From: a virus
Reading direction: 5' to 3' (one strand)
IMG/VR virus record: IMGVR_UViG_3300022602_002721
Location: 1-64,000 of that record
Length of the DNA stretch: 64,000 bases
Made by a program: the position numbers and the translations under genes. Below are positions 24,523 to 32,462 of the stretch, piece by piece. The notes under the pieces are model-generated. The model searched no databases and was not told the DNA's origin. It was given only the letters and a program-made list of their open reading frames with translations. Position 1 is the first letter of the stretch, and the number at the start of each line of letters is the position of its first letter.

Positions 24523-24821
24523 TCTGCCTCCACTTTAATAACTAATGGGAAACCTTCTTTACGTGCCATGTCAGTTGCTTCTAGGCACTTTTGTTCTGCG
24601 ATTTCATAACTGTAGATACCTGCGATAGCAGATCCTTCTTCGTGGACCTTTAACATAACGGTAGCAGAATCCATTTCGTTAAAACGGAACACCTTCATCA
24701 GCATGGCAATAACAAACTCCATGGGTGTTACGTTGTCGTTATAAATTACAACTTTATATCTGGTAGGTTCAGCAATTTCTGTATTAGTCTTTTGTCTGAC
24801 CTTAGTTAATGTTTCCGCCAT
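24519..24821 (-). CDS. clpS: ClpS adaptor
   Basis: 100 residues. YKVVIYNDNVTPMEFVIAML contains the N-end-recognition Asn-Asp; HEEG includes the conserved histidine. ClpS delivers N-degron substrates to ClpA/ClpP. A phage copy could redirect host proteolysis. Its own stop overlaps heme oxygenase, so the proteolysis and bilin genes share a transcript. Confidence 0.87.
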   Translation of the reverse strand: MAETLTKVRQKTNTEIAEPTRYKVVIYNDNVTPMEFVIAMLMKVFRFNEMDSATVMLKVHEEGSAIAGIYSYEIAEQKCLEATDMARKEGFPLVIKVEAE

Positions 24822-24851
24822 TATGTGTCCTATTGTTCTGTGTTATTTAAA

Positions 24852-24871
24852 ATGGGGGACGGAGCCCCCAT
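24852..24871 (-). terminator. hairpin terminator after hsp20
   Basis: ATGGGGG / CCCCCAT hairpin just downstream of the hsp20 stop on the minus strand, followed by TTTTAAAT. It would partly separate hsp20 from clpS. Confidence 0.6.
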
Positions 24872-24876
24872 ACTGA

Positions 24877-25317
24877 TTAAGAAGACTGAATATCAATCTT
24901 TCTTGGCTTTTTCTCTTCTGGAACATTACGTTCTAGTTTAATGATTAAAAGACCATCTTTGATTTCAGCACTTGCTACTTCAATAAATTGACCTAGCGTA
25001 AAGTACTTTTCAAAGTTACGAGCAGCTAGACCTTTGTAAAGGTATTCTGCGGTATCAGCTTCTTCAAATTTTGTACCCTTAATTTGAAGCTCTTGATTCT
25101 CTAAGACCACGTCAATCTCATCGCGACGGAATCCTGCTACGGCCAATTGGACTTCGTAGTGATCTTCGTCACGCTTAATTACATTGTGTGGTGGGTAGTT
25201 GTTTTGGATTTGTCCAGCAAGTCTATGTTCAAAATCATTGAACATCGTGTCAAATCCTACAAGTGCTCTGTTTAATGACTGTAGAGCATTAGTGTCAAAT
25301 CGTACTAATTGATTCAT
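24877..25317 (-). CDS. small heat-shock protein Hsp20/IbpA
   Basis: 146 residues, SD AAAGGAG. Alpha-crystallin domain with YEVQLAVAGFRRDEIDVVLE, GLAARNFEKYFTL and the A-x-x-x-GLL signature in ASAEIKDGLLIIKLE. ATP-independent holdase. Small Hsp20 genes are common in T4-like marine phages. Preceded by an exact TATAAATA late motif with a 57-nt leader. Confidence 0.9.
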   Translation of the reverse strand: MNQLVRFDTNALQSLNRALVGFDTMFNDFEHRLAGQIQNNYPPHNVIKRDEDHYEVQLAVAGFRRDEIDVVLENQELQIKGTKFEEADTAEYLYKGLAARNFEKYFTLGQFIEVASAEIKDGLLIIKLERNVPEEKKPRKIDIQSS

Positions 25318-25374
25318 AGTTTTCTCCTTTGTTAAGCAAGAATCATGTAAAACCCTATCGGCGTCTTACATATA

Positions 25375-25382
25375 TATTTATA
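25375..25382 (-). promoter_or_regulatory. T4-type late promoter of hsp20
   Basis: TATAAATA on the minus strand, 57 nt upstream of the hsp20 ATG, with a normal SD between. Confidence 0.65.
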
Positions 25383-25406
25383 CACGATTTTTTGGCATTT
25401 GTCAAA

Positions 25407-25643
25407 TTATGACCACTTTAATGTCCAAAAAGTCTTAAACTGCTCTGCATCTTTCCTACGATTAAAATACCACATGTCATAGGACATGCGCCTTACGTGC
25501 TTTTGGTTAGCCAGCTGTTCTGCTGTCCAATCAATGCTTTGCCCCCAACGATCAGCATTAAACGTAGCATCAGTGTCTTCAGTTATATCTACTAAATGAA
25601 AACACCAGCTACGATTACGCTTATAGATATTAACCTGTAACAC
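25407..25643 (-). CDS. small phage protein of the LRWS-tail family
   Basis: About 78 residues from GTG 25643, overlapping the nucleotidase stop; a longer frame to 25748 lies inside that gene and is less likely. The C-terminus MWYFNRRKDAEQFKTFWTLKWS matches the shared tail F....DA..F.L+WS found in four other genes of this operon. Last gene of the run. Function unknown. Confidence 0.55.
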   Translation of the reverse strand: MLQVNIYKRNRSWCFHLVDITEDTDATFNADRWGQSIDWTAEQLANQKHVRRMSYDMWYFNRRKDAEQFKTFWTLKWS

Positions 25644-26127
25644 CGAGAGTCTGTTCCAACCAAACTTTACAAGCAGGCCATTCTTTATAGATATGCGCCC
25701 GTCCACCTGCACGTTCCCATTCTTCACAGTTACTACGGCGATCGTCAATTAGAATATCGCTCTCTTTGCAGTGCATAAACTTTTGGTGACTGTAAGGTCC
25801 TAGGAATACGGGAATATCTGGAAAATACTCTTGTCCCCAAAATACCTTGTCCTGTACGGCCCAGGGCATATCATTACCGTGCGGAATAGCACTTAAGAAG
25901 TAAAGTCCTGTTCCTGTATCCTTACAGTAGTTTCTGCACCAATCAACTAGATCGTAAGCACCCTCTTTAAGTTCAAGTTTGCTGTACATACGTTGATCAT
26001 CTTTAAGACGACTCCATTCCTGATCGGGTAACATAGTACCTTCTTCCCACTTTGGTCGCTTGAGTAGTTTACGGGCATAGCCCATCCAGTCTGCAACCAC
26101 ATCGTCCATATCTAAATAAATGTTCAC
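25630..26127 (-). CDS. HAD-type 5' nucleotidase-like phosphatase
   Basis: 165 residues from GTG 26127. MNIYLDMDDVVADW is the HAD motif I (DxDxV), YFLSAIP supplies motif II, and HCKESDILIDDRRSNCEEW motif IV (DD). Resembles 5'(3')-deoxyribonucleotidases and phage polynucleotide phosphatases, so nucleotide recycling is likely. Overlaps the gene before it by 4 nt. Confidence 0.75.
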   Translation of the reverse strand: MNIYLDMDDVVADWMGYARKLLKRPKWEEGTMLPDQEWSRLKDDQRMYSKLELKEGAYDLVDWCRNYCKDTGTGLYFLSAIPHGNDMPWAVQDKVFWGQEYFPDIPVFLGPYSHQKFMHCKESDILIDDRRSNCEEWERAGGRAHIYKEWPACKVWLEQTLGVTG

Positions 26128-26435
26128 ATTGTATCCTTTAACACATCAAAATCATCACCGTACTGATAATGTACTCCTCCGGGACCAACCCGTTCCCTAC
26201 GATATACAGTAGCACCCTTCCAATACCATTTACCTTTTATACGTTTAGGAAACAGTTTAATTGTATAGGGTTCCCATGCTCCCCACGTAAGGTTAGATTT
26301 CATCTTACGTACCTGTTCTAGCAAATCCTGAGAGTCCTTACGCAGATCATCCATCTGTTTATTCATGTCTGTAATCATCTGATTATATTCTTTATTCAGA
26401 TCCTGATAAACCTTATTTGGGTCAAAGTATGCCAT
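26124..26435 (-). CDS. small coiled-coil protein, unknown
   Basis: About 103 residues from ATG 26435 (TAATG overlap). The N-terminal helix (NKEYNQMITDMNKQMDDLRK) is coiled-coil-like; a basic beta segment follows (PYTIKLFPKRIKGKWYWKG). No family recognised. Confidence 0.55.
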   Translation of the reverse strand: MAYFDPNKVYQDLNKEYNQMITDMNKQMDDLRKDSQDLLEQVRKMKSNLTWGAWEPYTIKLFPKRIKGKWYWKGATVYRRERVGPGGVHYQYGDDFDVLKDTM

Positions 26436-26749
26436 TAAGTCCACCTCAATACAAACATTGTAAAGTCTTTTTCATTTTCAAACAAGAAGTCCCTGCCATT
26501 TCTTTCATAAGAACCTTGGCAATTTTCTTCTAACCAAATTGTAATATCAATAGCATGTTTGTTATCGATAAGTGTAGGAAGGATTAATCTTTTCCAACCC
26601 ATGCCCTGCAGCATACCCCAAAGGATTTCTCGATCTATTTCCTCGGCTATTTCTTTGGCTTTGGATTCTATTATTTCTTGTTCTAACATAACTGTTTGTT
26701 CATCCACCCACTTGCCCATTGCGGCTAATACTTTTGGACTATACTTCAT
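26435..26749 (-). CDS. phage protein with LRW-type C-terminus
   Basis: About 104 residues from ATG 26749 (ATGA overlap). Helical first half (DEQTVMLEQEIIESKAKEIA), C-terminus FLFENEKDFTMFVLRWT, the motif shared with its neighbours. Function unknown. Confidence 0.6.
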   Translation of the reverse strand: MKYSPKVLAAMGKWVDEQTVMLEQEIIESKAKEIAEEIDREILWGMLQGMGWKRLILPTLIDNKHAIDITIWLEENCQGSYERNGRDFLFENEKDFTMFVLRWT

Positions 26750-26985
26750 GACCACCTCAATGCAAATATTACAGCATCAGCACTATTTTCAAAACGAAAA
26801 GCAAATCCTTCAGTGCTTTTCCACCCATGCACATGATACCTTCCAGAGCTAGCGTGTTCATCGCACCACTCATATATCTTTTGTGGAGGCTTAAATTCAG
26901 GAGTGTGAATGATCTTATTCCAAGTTATAACAACCTCAGTCCAATCTGGAGGCGGCCATGCTTGGAATTGTATCACTGTCCCCAC
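26746..26985 (-). CDS. phage protein with LRWS C-terminus
   Basis: About 79 residues, probably starting at GTG 26985. PPPDWTEVVITWNKI, then the C-terminal FAFRFENSADAVIFALRWS. Overlaps both neighbours. Function unknown. Confidence 0.6.
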   Translation of the reverse strand: MGTVIQFQAWPPPDWTEVVITWNKIIHTPEFKPPQKIYEWCDEHASSGRYHVHGWKSTEGFAFRFENSADAVIFALRWS

Positions 26986-27149
26986 CGCAACAAAAACATC
27001 ATATGGTCTCCTGCGGATTCAAAATACAGCGACCCGCTTTTATAAAACCAGCGATCTGGAAAATTTTCATTCAACCAATCTATTACATGTACAGGAATTA
27101 GACTTGCTATCTCAACTACATGATAATCATGATCTAATTTAAGTTCCAT
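26973..27149 (-). CDS. small LRW-family protein, 58 aa
   Basis: ATG 27149 (TAATG overlap) to TGA 26973. Begins MELKLDHDYHVVEIAS and ends LYFESAGDHMMFLLRWGQ, clearly the same C-terminal motif. It fills an otherwise unexplained gap in the operon. Confidence 0.65.
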   Translation of the reverse strand: MELKLDHDYHVVEIASLIPVHVIDWLNENFPDRWFYKSGSLYFESAGDHMMFLLRWGQ

Positions 27150-27358
27150 TACGAAAACCTCATTGCCATAATCATAGCGTCATATGGATCGAAGAAATTA
27201 AATTCCATCCAATCTGATGTAAGTTCAGTTGTAAACTTTTCACCAGGAAGCCCAAAACGTTCTATCGCCCACGCACAAGCATCGTTCCAATTTTCATTAT
27301 TGTCCTTTAATTCCCAAGTAAGGCGAACAACATTTGGTGGAGCGATCGTTGCTTTCAT
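27149..27358 (-). CDS. small LRW-family protein
   Basis: 69 residues; ATGA overlap upstream. NVVRLTWELKDNNENWNDA, then FNFFDPYDAMIMAMRFS, a divergent copy of the shared tail. Function unknown. Confidence 0.6.
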   Translation of the reverse strand: MKATIAPPNVVRLTWELKDNNENWNDACAWAIERFGLPGEKFTTELTSDWMEFNFFDPYDAMIMAMRFS

Positions 27359-27663
27359 TTCCAGAGCTTTAGCAAATTAACAAATTCTGGCCACTCATTA
27401 TCATGACGTGGAGCAAGTACAATAGCTAGTTCAGCATTGTCCATGCGGCTTTCAGTTACAATCTCAATTCCTTCAAGTTCTTTAAGCATAGCAAACTCTG
27501 CATCAGTTACAGCACAAGTTACTTTTTTAAAGCTCTTGCTTAACCACTCTTTCATAGAAGCACGTTCTTGGTACTTAAGATAGCACATAAGGCCGGCATG
27601 TGCTGCGGCATTCATTGCCATACCAACAGGAGTATCCTGCTTAATACAAATATACATTTTCAT
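27355..27663 (-). CDS. PTH2/DUF2000-like protein
   Basis: 102 residues. YICIKQDTPVGMAMNAAAHAGLMCYLKYQ resembles the N-terminal motif of the peptidyl-tRNA hydrolase 2 fold (K-D-----G---AQ--HA), and the rest fits that small alpha/beta fold (FAMLKELEGIEIVTESRMDNAE). Such proteins are frequent in phages; catalytic role uncertain. Confidence 0.6.
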   Translation of the reverse strand: MKMYICIKQDTPVGMAMNAAAHAGLMCYLKYQERASMKEWLSKSFKKVTCAVTDAEFAMLKELEGIEIVTESRMDNAELAIVLAPRHDNEWPEFVNLLKLWK

Positions 27664-27866
27664 TCTTTACCGTCCACTTTATCTAAAGTTTGTTTAGCAT
27701 ACCACCCCATACGACCTTCAGCATCCATACGTTGAATATCTTCTAGGGCTACCCGCATTATTTCATTCTTTTCTTGTAAGGCGTACATTTGATTCCGCAA
27801 GTTGCCAGCCTGGAGCCACGACAGCAACATGCTGGCAAATCTTGCAAGGATCAAATGCCATTCCAT
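27660..27866 (-). CDS. small protein with N-terminal helix, unknown
   Basis: 68 residues. Hydrophobic N-terminus (LILARFASMLLSWLQ) then a coiled-coil-like helix (RNQMYALQEKNEIMRVALED). Could be membrane-associated. Overlaps both neighbours by 4 nt or less. Confidence 0.55.
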   Translation of the reverse strand: MEWHLILARFASMLLSWLQAGNLRNQMYALQEKNEIMRVALEDIQRMDAEGRMGWYAKQTLDKVDGKE

Positions 27867-28696
27867 CAGACCTCAAAGTAGAAGCCAGGGTCAAACGCAT
27901 CGGCTTGTTCTTCCCAACCTGCGTACCCACGTGGGTTACTTAACACACGAGTACCTTCAATCATGTAATCTACAGGATCGTGCATGTGTCCATGTACCCA
28001 ATATTTGATCTGTGGATGATCCATAATGAACTCTGTCAAGTTACTCATATAACCAAAGTTCATGTGGAAGTCATCTTTGTACTTTTCGTTAATGCTCAAA
28101 GGACTTGGGGCATGATGGCTAACCACAACTACCTTATCATCCTTGTGCTCATCAAGAAAGTCTTTCAACTTGCCCACAGTTTCACGGAACACATCTGCAA
28201 CATACGCAGGATTAAACTTGTTGGTGTAATAAGCATCGCCGTACATTGTTTGTACTTTGATACTATCACCGTGTTTAATCACTGAGAAGTCTGCCATGCT
28301 TTGTTTCACAACCTGCATAGTCATAGGATCCTTCTTGTTCATGTCTGTCCAAAAAGTTCCGCCAAAGAAATGCACGTCATCAATCGTGATACCTTCTGCT
28401 TCTAAGAAGTGTACGTTAGCTGGCAACTCTCGTCTCAAGCGAGGGAATGTATCTTCATAGCCGTTATGATAATGTTCGTGATTACCACAAACATAGATAA
28501 CATGACGGTACTTAGGCATTTCCTCATTAAGGAACCTACGATAGCGATCTGCCAAAAATACATTTTGTTTAGCATTATCTGCTTTGCGTAGATGACCTGC
28601 TTCCATGATGTCGCCAGCCATAATCAACACATCGCCACCGGGCATAACAATGTCCTCAAAGTTGATGTGCATATCGCTGACTAAATTAATCTTCAT
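27866..28696 (-). CDS. calcineurin-like metallophosphoesterase
   Basis: 276 residues with all metallophosphoesterase motifs: SDMHIN, AGDIM, CGNHEHYH, VVSHHAPS, HGHMHD. Similar phage enzymes hydrolyse phosphodiesters in nucleotides or nucleic acids. Cytosolic. Substrate unknown. Confidence 0.8.
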   Translation of the reverse strand: MKINLVSDMHINFEDIVMPGGDVLIMAGDIMEAGHLRKADNAKQNVFLADRYRRFLNEEMPKYRHVIYVCGNHEHYHNGYEDTFPRLRRELPANVHFLEAEGITIDDVHFFGGTFWTDMNKKDPMTMQVVKQSMADFSVIKHGDSIKVQTMYGDAYYTNKFNPAYVADVFRETVGKLKDFLDEHKDDKVVVVSHHAPSPLSINEKYKDDFHMNFGYMSNLTEFIMDHPQIKYWVHGHMHDPVDYMIEGTRVLSNPRGYAGWEEQADAFDPGFYFEV

Positions 28697-29112
28697 TGTG
28701 CTTCCTTGTCTAAATCTACATTAGTAAGTCCTGCTATTACCTGAAATTGATCCCAGGCTTTTTTAGCAGTAGGATTCGATTCTAATTCACTGCTTGGTAG
28801 TACTGTTTCTAACCAAATATATGGCATACGGCGAGGATGAGCACCAAACTTACGTGGCTGATGCATCTTACCTGTACTGTATAGTTCAATGCTGATATCT
28901 CGAAACTTTTGTTCGTCCTCATCTGCATAGTTGACCCATTCTGGATTGCTCCAAGGACTGTATCCGTGATACCCGTCCCAAATGCCCGCCCATTCTTCAT
29001 CAACGTTTGGGTTAAAATCTGTACGAGTAATAATAACAAGTACATCGTTGATGTCTACAACGCCGTCTACGATATCGCGAACGCAACGGCTATAACTTAG
29101 TCCAATTTTCAT
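28693..29112 (-). CDS. conserved phage protein, operon leader
   Basis: About 139 residues from ATG 29112 (CAGGA upstream); the 19 codons before it overlap the promoter region. Sequence MKIGLSYSRCVRDIVDGVVD ... YIWLETVLPSS. It matches hypothetical proteins of large phages by feel but no function is recognised. First gene of the long minus-strand operon ending at 25407. Confidence 0.6.
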   Translation of the reverse strand: MKIGLSYSRCVRDIVDGVVDINDVLVIITRTDFNPNVDEEWAGIWDGYHGYSPWSNPEWVNYADEDEQKFRDISIELYSTGKMHQPRKFGAHPRRMPYIWLETVLPSSELESNPTAKKAWDQFQVIAGLTNVDLDKEAQ

Positions 29113-29140
29113 AGTAGTATTTTCCTGGAGAATATAACTT

Positions 29141-29169
29141 ATTATAAGCTCAGATGGTAAAAATGTCAA
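29141..29169 (-). promoter_or_regulatory. sigma70-type promoter, perfect consensus
   Basis: TTGACA, 17-nt spacer, TATAAT on the minus strand, driving the operon from 29112 downward. It is divergent from the 5-aminolevulinate synthase gene, whose GATAAATA late-like motif lies at 29180-29187. Confidence 0.8.
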
Positions 29170-29179
29170 TATGTGCGTA

Positions 29180-29187
29180 GATAAATA
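29180..29187 (+). promoter_or_regulatory. late-promoter-like motif before ALAS
   Basis: GATAAATA (one mismatch to TATAAATA), 5 nt before the ATG at 29193; no SD is visible. Confidence 0.4.
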
Positions 29188-29192
29188 TTACT

Positions 29193-30404
29193 ATGATTAA
29201 GCCAAAAACACAAGATGCGATAGCCAAAAGCCTAGAGAAACTACGCTCAGACGGCAACTACAGAGTGTTTACAGACATACTAAGACAGCGTGGAGATTTT
29301 CCAAAAGCCATTTGGTATGGACGTTACAACATTAAACAAATTACCAATTGGTGCTCAAATGACTATTTGGGCATGGGCCAACACAAAGTAGTATTAGATG
29401 CTATGCACACCGTACTAGATACAGCAGGCGCCGGGTCTGGCGGTACTCGTAACATTAGCGGTACAACACACTATCACGTGGCATTAGAGCGTGAGCTTGC
29501 TACCCTACACGATAAAACAGCCGCACTTACTTTTACCAGCGGATATGTAGCTAACCAAAGTACGCTAAGTGTGCTAGGTAAAGTTTTACCAAACGTACAT
29601 TATATCAGTGATGCCCATAATCATAATTCAATGATCGTTGGAATTAAGTCTAGCCAAACGCCTCGTACTGTTTGGCGACATAACGATCTAAAACATCTTA
29701 AAGAAATACTTCAAAGTTTGGACAGTGACGTTCAACCTATCATCGCTATGGAAGGTGTTTACTCCATGGATGGCGATAAAGGATTAATCAGTGATGTATG
29801 CGAAATCGCTCGCATGTACGGCGCAATGGTCTATGTTGACGAAGTTCATGCTGTTGGGCTATATGGTGCTCGAGGTGCAGGTGTAGCTGAAGAACAGTTC
29901 TGTGTAGACGGTGTGGATGTAATACAAGGCACACTAGCCAAAGCATTTGGTGTGCAAGGCGGTTATATCGCTGCAGGCCGTGATCTAGTTGATATGATCC
30001 GTAGCTATGCACAGGGCTTAATCTTTAGTACATCGATGGCTCCTGTGCTGTGTGCTGGTGCATTAGCCAGTGTTAAGTATGTACAAGACCATCCAGAGCT
30101 ACGCACAAAGATTATGACTGTTGCAGAAATGACCAGACAGCATTTAAAAGCTGCTGGCTTAGAAGTTAACCCACTATCAGAAGGCGGACATATTGTTCCT
30201 GTAATGGTACGTGATGCTAAGAAGTGTAAAGCGATCTCAGATTGGTTGCTAGAGCAATACGGGATTTACCTTCAGCCAATAAATTCTCCAACGGTCTCCT
30301 GGGGCACTGAAAGATTACGGGCCTGCCCAACTCCTAATCATACAGAAGCAGATATATACTTGTTGGCCGAAGCATTAAAAGATGCTTTTGAAAAATATAA
30401 ATAA
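29193..30404 (+). CDS. hemA: 5-aminolevulinate synthase (Shemin pathway)
   Basis: 403 residues, typical length. Fold-type I PLP enzyme of the alpha-oxoamine synthase family: WCSNDYLGMGQH, SGGTRNISGTTHYH, VYVDEVHAVGLYG, and the PLP-lysine motif GTLAKAFGVQGGYIA. ALAS condenses glycine and succinyl-CoA to 5-aminolevulinate, the committed step of heme synthesis in alphaproteobacteria. Along with heme oxygenase and PcyX 5 kb away, it would supply heme for bilin production. Phage-borne ALAS has been reported from aquatic sequences. Confidence 0.9.
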   Translation: MIKPKTQDAIAKSLEKLRSDGNYRVFTDILRQRGDFPKAIWYGRYNIKQITNWCSNDYLGMGQHKVVLDAMHTVLDTAGAGSGGTRNISGTTHYHVALERELATLHDKTAALTFTSGYVANQSTLSVLGKVLPNVHYISDAHNHNSMIVGIKSSQTPRTVWRHNDLKHLKEILQSLDSDVQPIIAMEGVYSMDGDKGLISDVCEIARMYGAMVYVDEVHAVGLYGARGAGVAEEQFCVDGVDVIQGTLAKAFGVQGGYIAAGRDLVDMIRSYAQGLIFSTSMAPVLCAGALASVKYVQDHPELRTKIMTVAEMTRQHLKAAGLEVNPLSEGGHIVPVMVRDAKKCKAISDWLLEQYGIYLQPINSPTVSWGTERLRACPTPNHTEADIYLLAEALKDAFEKYK

Positions 30405-30459
30405 AGGTGTAGTTCGCGGAATTGGCGTTATCATTTTACAAATTGCAAGGAGGCATTCA

Positions 30460-30888
30460 ATGTCATTGGCAATCAAAATTAAAAAAGCATTATGGTTTAC
30501 AGCAGGTATACTATTCTTAGGAGTAGCATACTTAGGAACGTTTGTTCCAGGATTACCTTGGTCAACACCTGCACTATTAGCCGCATGGTGTTTTAGTAAG
30601 AGTAGCGAAAAGTTTCACAACTACATGTTGAATCATAAGTTGTTTGGACCAGTCATCCGTAATTGGAGTGAAGGTCGTGTGTTTCCAACTATTGCAAAAT
30701 GGTTAATGTTTGCCAGTATGGATTTTAGTTTGATCTTAATCTATTGGCGCACAGGCAATTGGAAACTGTGTTTAGGCCTAGGCATATTCTTTGCCCTAAT
30801 CATTCTTTGGGCAAGTAGACTACCTGGTAGTAGAGCTGAAGCGGAACGCAGAAAGGCCGCTGGTGAAAAACTAGGTTGGTTTAAGTAA
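30460..30888 (+). CDS. YbaN-like inner-membrane protein (DUF454)
   Basis: 142 residues from ATG 30460 with a perfect SD AAGGAGG; upstream in-frame codons overlap ALAS. GVAYLGTFVPGLPWSTPALLAAWCFSKSSEKFHNY is the DUF454 signature, and further hydrophobic helices indicate an inner-membrane protein. In bacteria ybaN-like genes often neighbour heme/iron genes; its role here is unknown. Confidence 0.75.
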   Translation: MSLAIKIKKALWFTAGILFLGVAYLGTFVPGLPWSTPALLAAWCFSKSSEKFHNYMLNHKLFGPVIRNWSEGRVFPTIAKWLMFASMDFSLILIYWRTGNWKLCLGLGIFFALIILWASRLPGSRAEAERRKAAGEKLGWFK

Positions 30889-31014
30889 TCAACGTCTTTT
30901 AGCACACTTAGCCGCAGGACGGCGAGGTTGTTTAGGAGTCATCAAATCCCGCAAACGCTCAAGTTCTTTTTGGCGCTTGCGGTTTTTTACGGACTCAGTT
31001 ATCTTCTTAAGCAC
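30889..31014 (-). CDS. small basic protein, 41 aa
   Basis: GTG 31014 overlapping the stop of the exoribonuclease gene, TGA 30889. Very basic (KNRKRQKELERLRDLMTPK, PRRPAAKCAKRR), suggesting nucleic-acid binding. SD weak; translation likely coupled. Confidence 0.5.
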   Translation of the reverse strand: MLKKITESVKNRKRQKELERLRDLMTPKQPRRPAAKCAKRR

Positions 31015-31537
31015 TCTTACCTAGTTTACGATATACAGTCTGTACACCTTTGGCTTGACGAATAGCATCGAACAAGGCATTGTGTTGCTGTTCTTTATCT
31101 ACAGTCATTTCTGGATCTTCTAAGTCAAACAATGTGCGTGTATCACGACAGCGCCAGAATTCCCAAGCGATAGGTTTTCCAATTTGACGATAGATATCTT
31201 CAAGGATGATGATGTCAAACACAGCACCATGTGACCAAATCTTATCACAACCCCAAGCAAACTTGTGGAATGCCGCCATACCATCAACTACACTAATACG
31301 ACCATCCGAGCTAAAAGCTTCTTCCATTACCTTAGGATCTTGCTTTGCCCACCAATCTAGTGTGTTAGGATCAATTTCGCGATTGAGTTTATCTTGGTCA
31401 TCTAGATCAAACTTTAGATAAAGCTCATCGTAAATCTCATCAGTAAACGGATCGAATTGAACAGCACCCAAAGTTAGCACTACAGCACGTGGAGTAACGG
31501 CCATAGTTTCTAAGTCTACCATCACATGTTTTGCCAT
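31007..31537 (-). CDS. 3'-5' exoribonuclease, DnaQ-like fold
   Basis: 176 residues. MVDLETMAVTPRAVVLTLGAVQFD carries DEDD motif I (DxE), WSHGAVFDIIILEDIY motif II, and QHNALFDAIRQAK motif III. Matches the family of phage and mycobacterial 3'-5' exoribonucleases rather than a polymerase proofreader. Could trim RNA during infection. Confidence 0.82.
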   Translation of the reverse strand: MAKHVMVDLETMAVTPRAVVLTLGAVQFDPFTDEIYDELYLKFDLDDQDKLNREIDPNTLDWWAKQDPKVMEEAFSSDGRISVVDGMAAFHKFAWGCDKIWSHGAVFDIIILEDIYRQIGKPIAWEFWRCRDTRTLFDLEDPEMTVDKEQQHNALFDAIRQAKGVQTVYRKLGKSA

Positions 31538-31695
31538 TACTTCTCTTTTCTAAATAAGTTTTTAATTGACTGAAGTAAATTATAATATCGTTTTTGGTAA
31601 AGGTCAAGGTTTATTAGTGGTTCGCGATGCGGACAACGACCCTGACGCCAATCACAATTTGGTTTAATTTCGTTACCGCAATGATCGCAAGCCAT
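31537..31695 (-). CDS. zinc-binding small protein, 52 aa
   Basis: ATG 31695, TAA 31537, overlapping both neighbours as TAATG. MACDHCGNEIKPNCDWRQGR followed by CPH provides four cysteines and a histidine spaced like a zinc ribbon; the C-terminal half is basic and helical. Missed by length cut-offs but fully embedded in the operon. Confidence 0.65.
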   Translation of the reverse strand: MACDHCGNEIKPNCDWRQGRCPHREPLINLDLYQKRYYNLLQSIKNLFRKEK

Positions 31696-32198
31696 TATTC
31701 GTCCACAAAGTCAATTACGTTGCCGTCAGCATCTGCACAGATAATACGCACAGTTTCGCCGTCTTCGTTTTTAATTTCAATTGGACCCCAGATCCACCAT
31801 TCAGTGTCACCTTGGTACCAAGGATCTTCTTCACGTTCTTCTAATTCGTACGGACTATTTTCTTCAAGGAATTCGCGGAGTTCTTCTTCTGCGTCCTCAT
31901 CAAGCCCTTCAATTTCTACATCGTACCAGCAACCGCCATCAAACATTTCAACAAGCTCAACGCTTTCGATGTTGTTGACTTCGCAGTCTAGCATATTGAT
32001 GCTATCCTTTTTGCCGTCACCGCCAGGTACTTCTGTAAACTCAAACTCAGGTGGATTGTCGTCTGTAGTTTCTACAGTCCATTCGCCGTAGCGAAAACCG
32101 TTAACTACAGTTACCTTACCGTCACCGTTGCTTTGGTTGTATGTTTCAACTTCTTGACAAGATTTTTTGTAATAGGTACTAACAGTCCACTGAGCCAT
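31695..32198 (-). CDS. acidic phage protein, unknown
   Basis: About 167 residues from ATG 32198 (SD AAGGAG). Extremely acidic (VEIEGLDEDAEEELREFLEE, EEREEDPWYQGDTEWW). The acidity and aromatic pairs suggest a DNA-mimic or protein-binding role, but this is inference; no family recognised. Confidence 0.6.
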   Translation of the reverse strand: MAQWTVSTYYKKSCQEVETYNQSNGDGKVTVVNGFRYGEWTVETTDDNPPEFEFTEVPGGDGKKDSINMLDCEVNNIESVELVEMFDGGCWYDVEIEGLDEDAEEELREFLEENSPYELEEREEDPWYQGDTEWWIWGPIEIKNEDGETVRIICADADGNVIDFVDE

Positions 32199-32208
32199 GA
32201 GTTTCTCC

Positions 32209-32403
32209 TTAGTTGTCAATAGGCATTGAATTCCACTCTTTGACTACAGCAAGCATTTCATCTTCTGTATTGCAAAGAATCTTAGCGGTCTTCCATTCGC
32301 TGTCGTCATCACGACCGCCTACTTCAACCATCCAACCGTTATCGTAACGGTTAATGTTGATATTTTCATTTACTTTTGCAAGTTTACCTAATTGTTTAGC
32401 CAT
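32209..32403 (-). CDS. small conserved phage protein
   Basis: 64 residues, SD AAGGAG. INRYDNGWMVEVGGRDDDSE, then LCNTEDEMLAVVKEWNSMP: a compact beta-hairpin plus helix. Driven by its own promoter at 32430-32458. Function unknown. Confidence 0.6.
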   Translation of the reverse strand: MAKQLGKLAKVNENININRYDNGWMVEVGGRDDDSEWKTAKILCNTEDEMLAVVKEWNSMPIDN

Positions 32404-32429
32404 CCGACTTCTCCTTGTTTGATAGTAAT

Positions 32430-32458
32430 ATTATACTATCAGGTTAGGATAAAGTCAA
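32430..32458 (-). promoter_or_regulatory. sigma70-type promoter with palindromic -10
   Basis: TTGACT, 17-nt spacer, TATAAT. The -10 lies inside an inverted repeat GATAGTA...TACTATC, a possible operator. Confidence 0.7.
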
Positions 32459-32462
32459 ATGA

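Noticed and set aside
25643-25748. Longer start for the 25407 gene
   Set aside because: The extra codons lie within the nucleotidase gene, whose motifs are clear.
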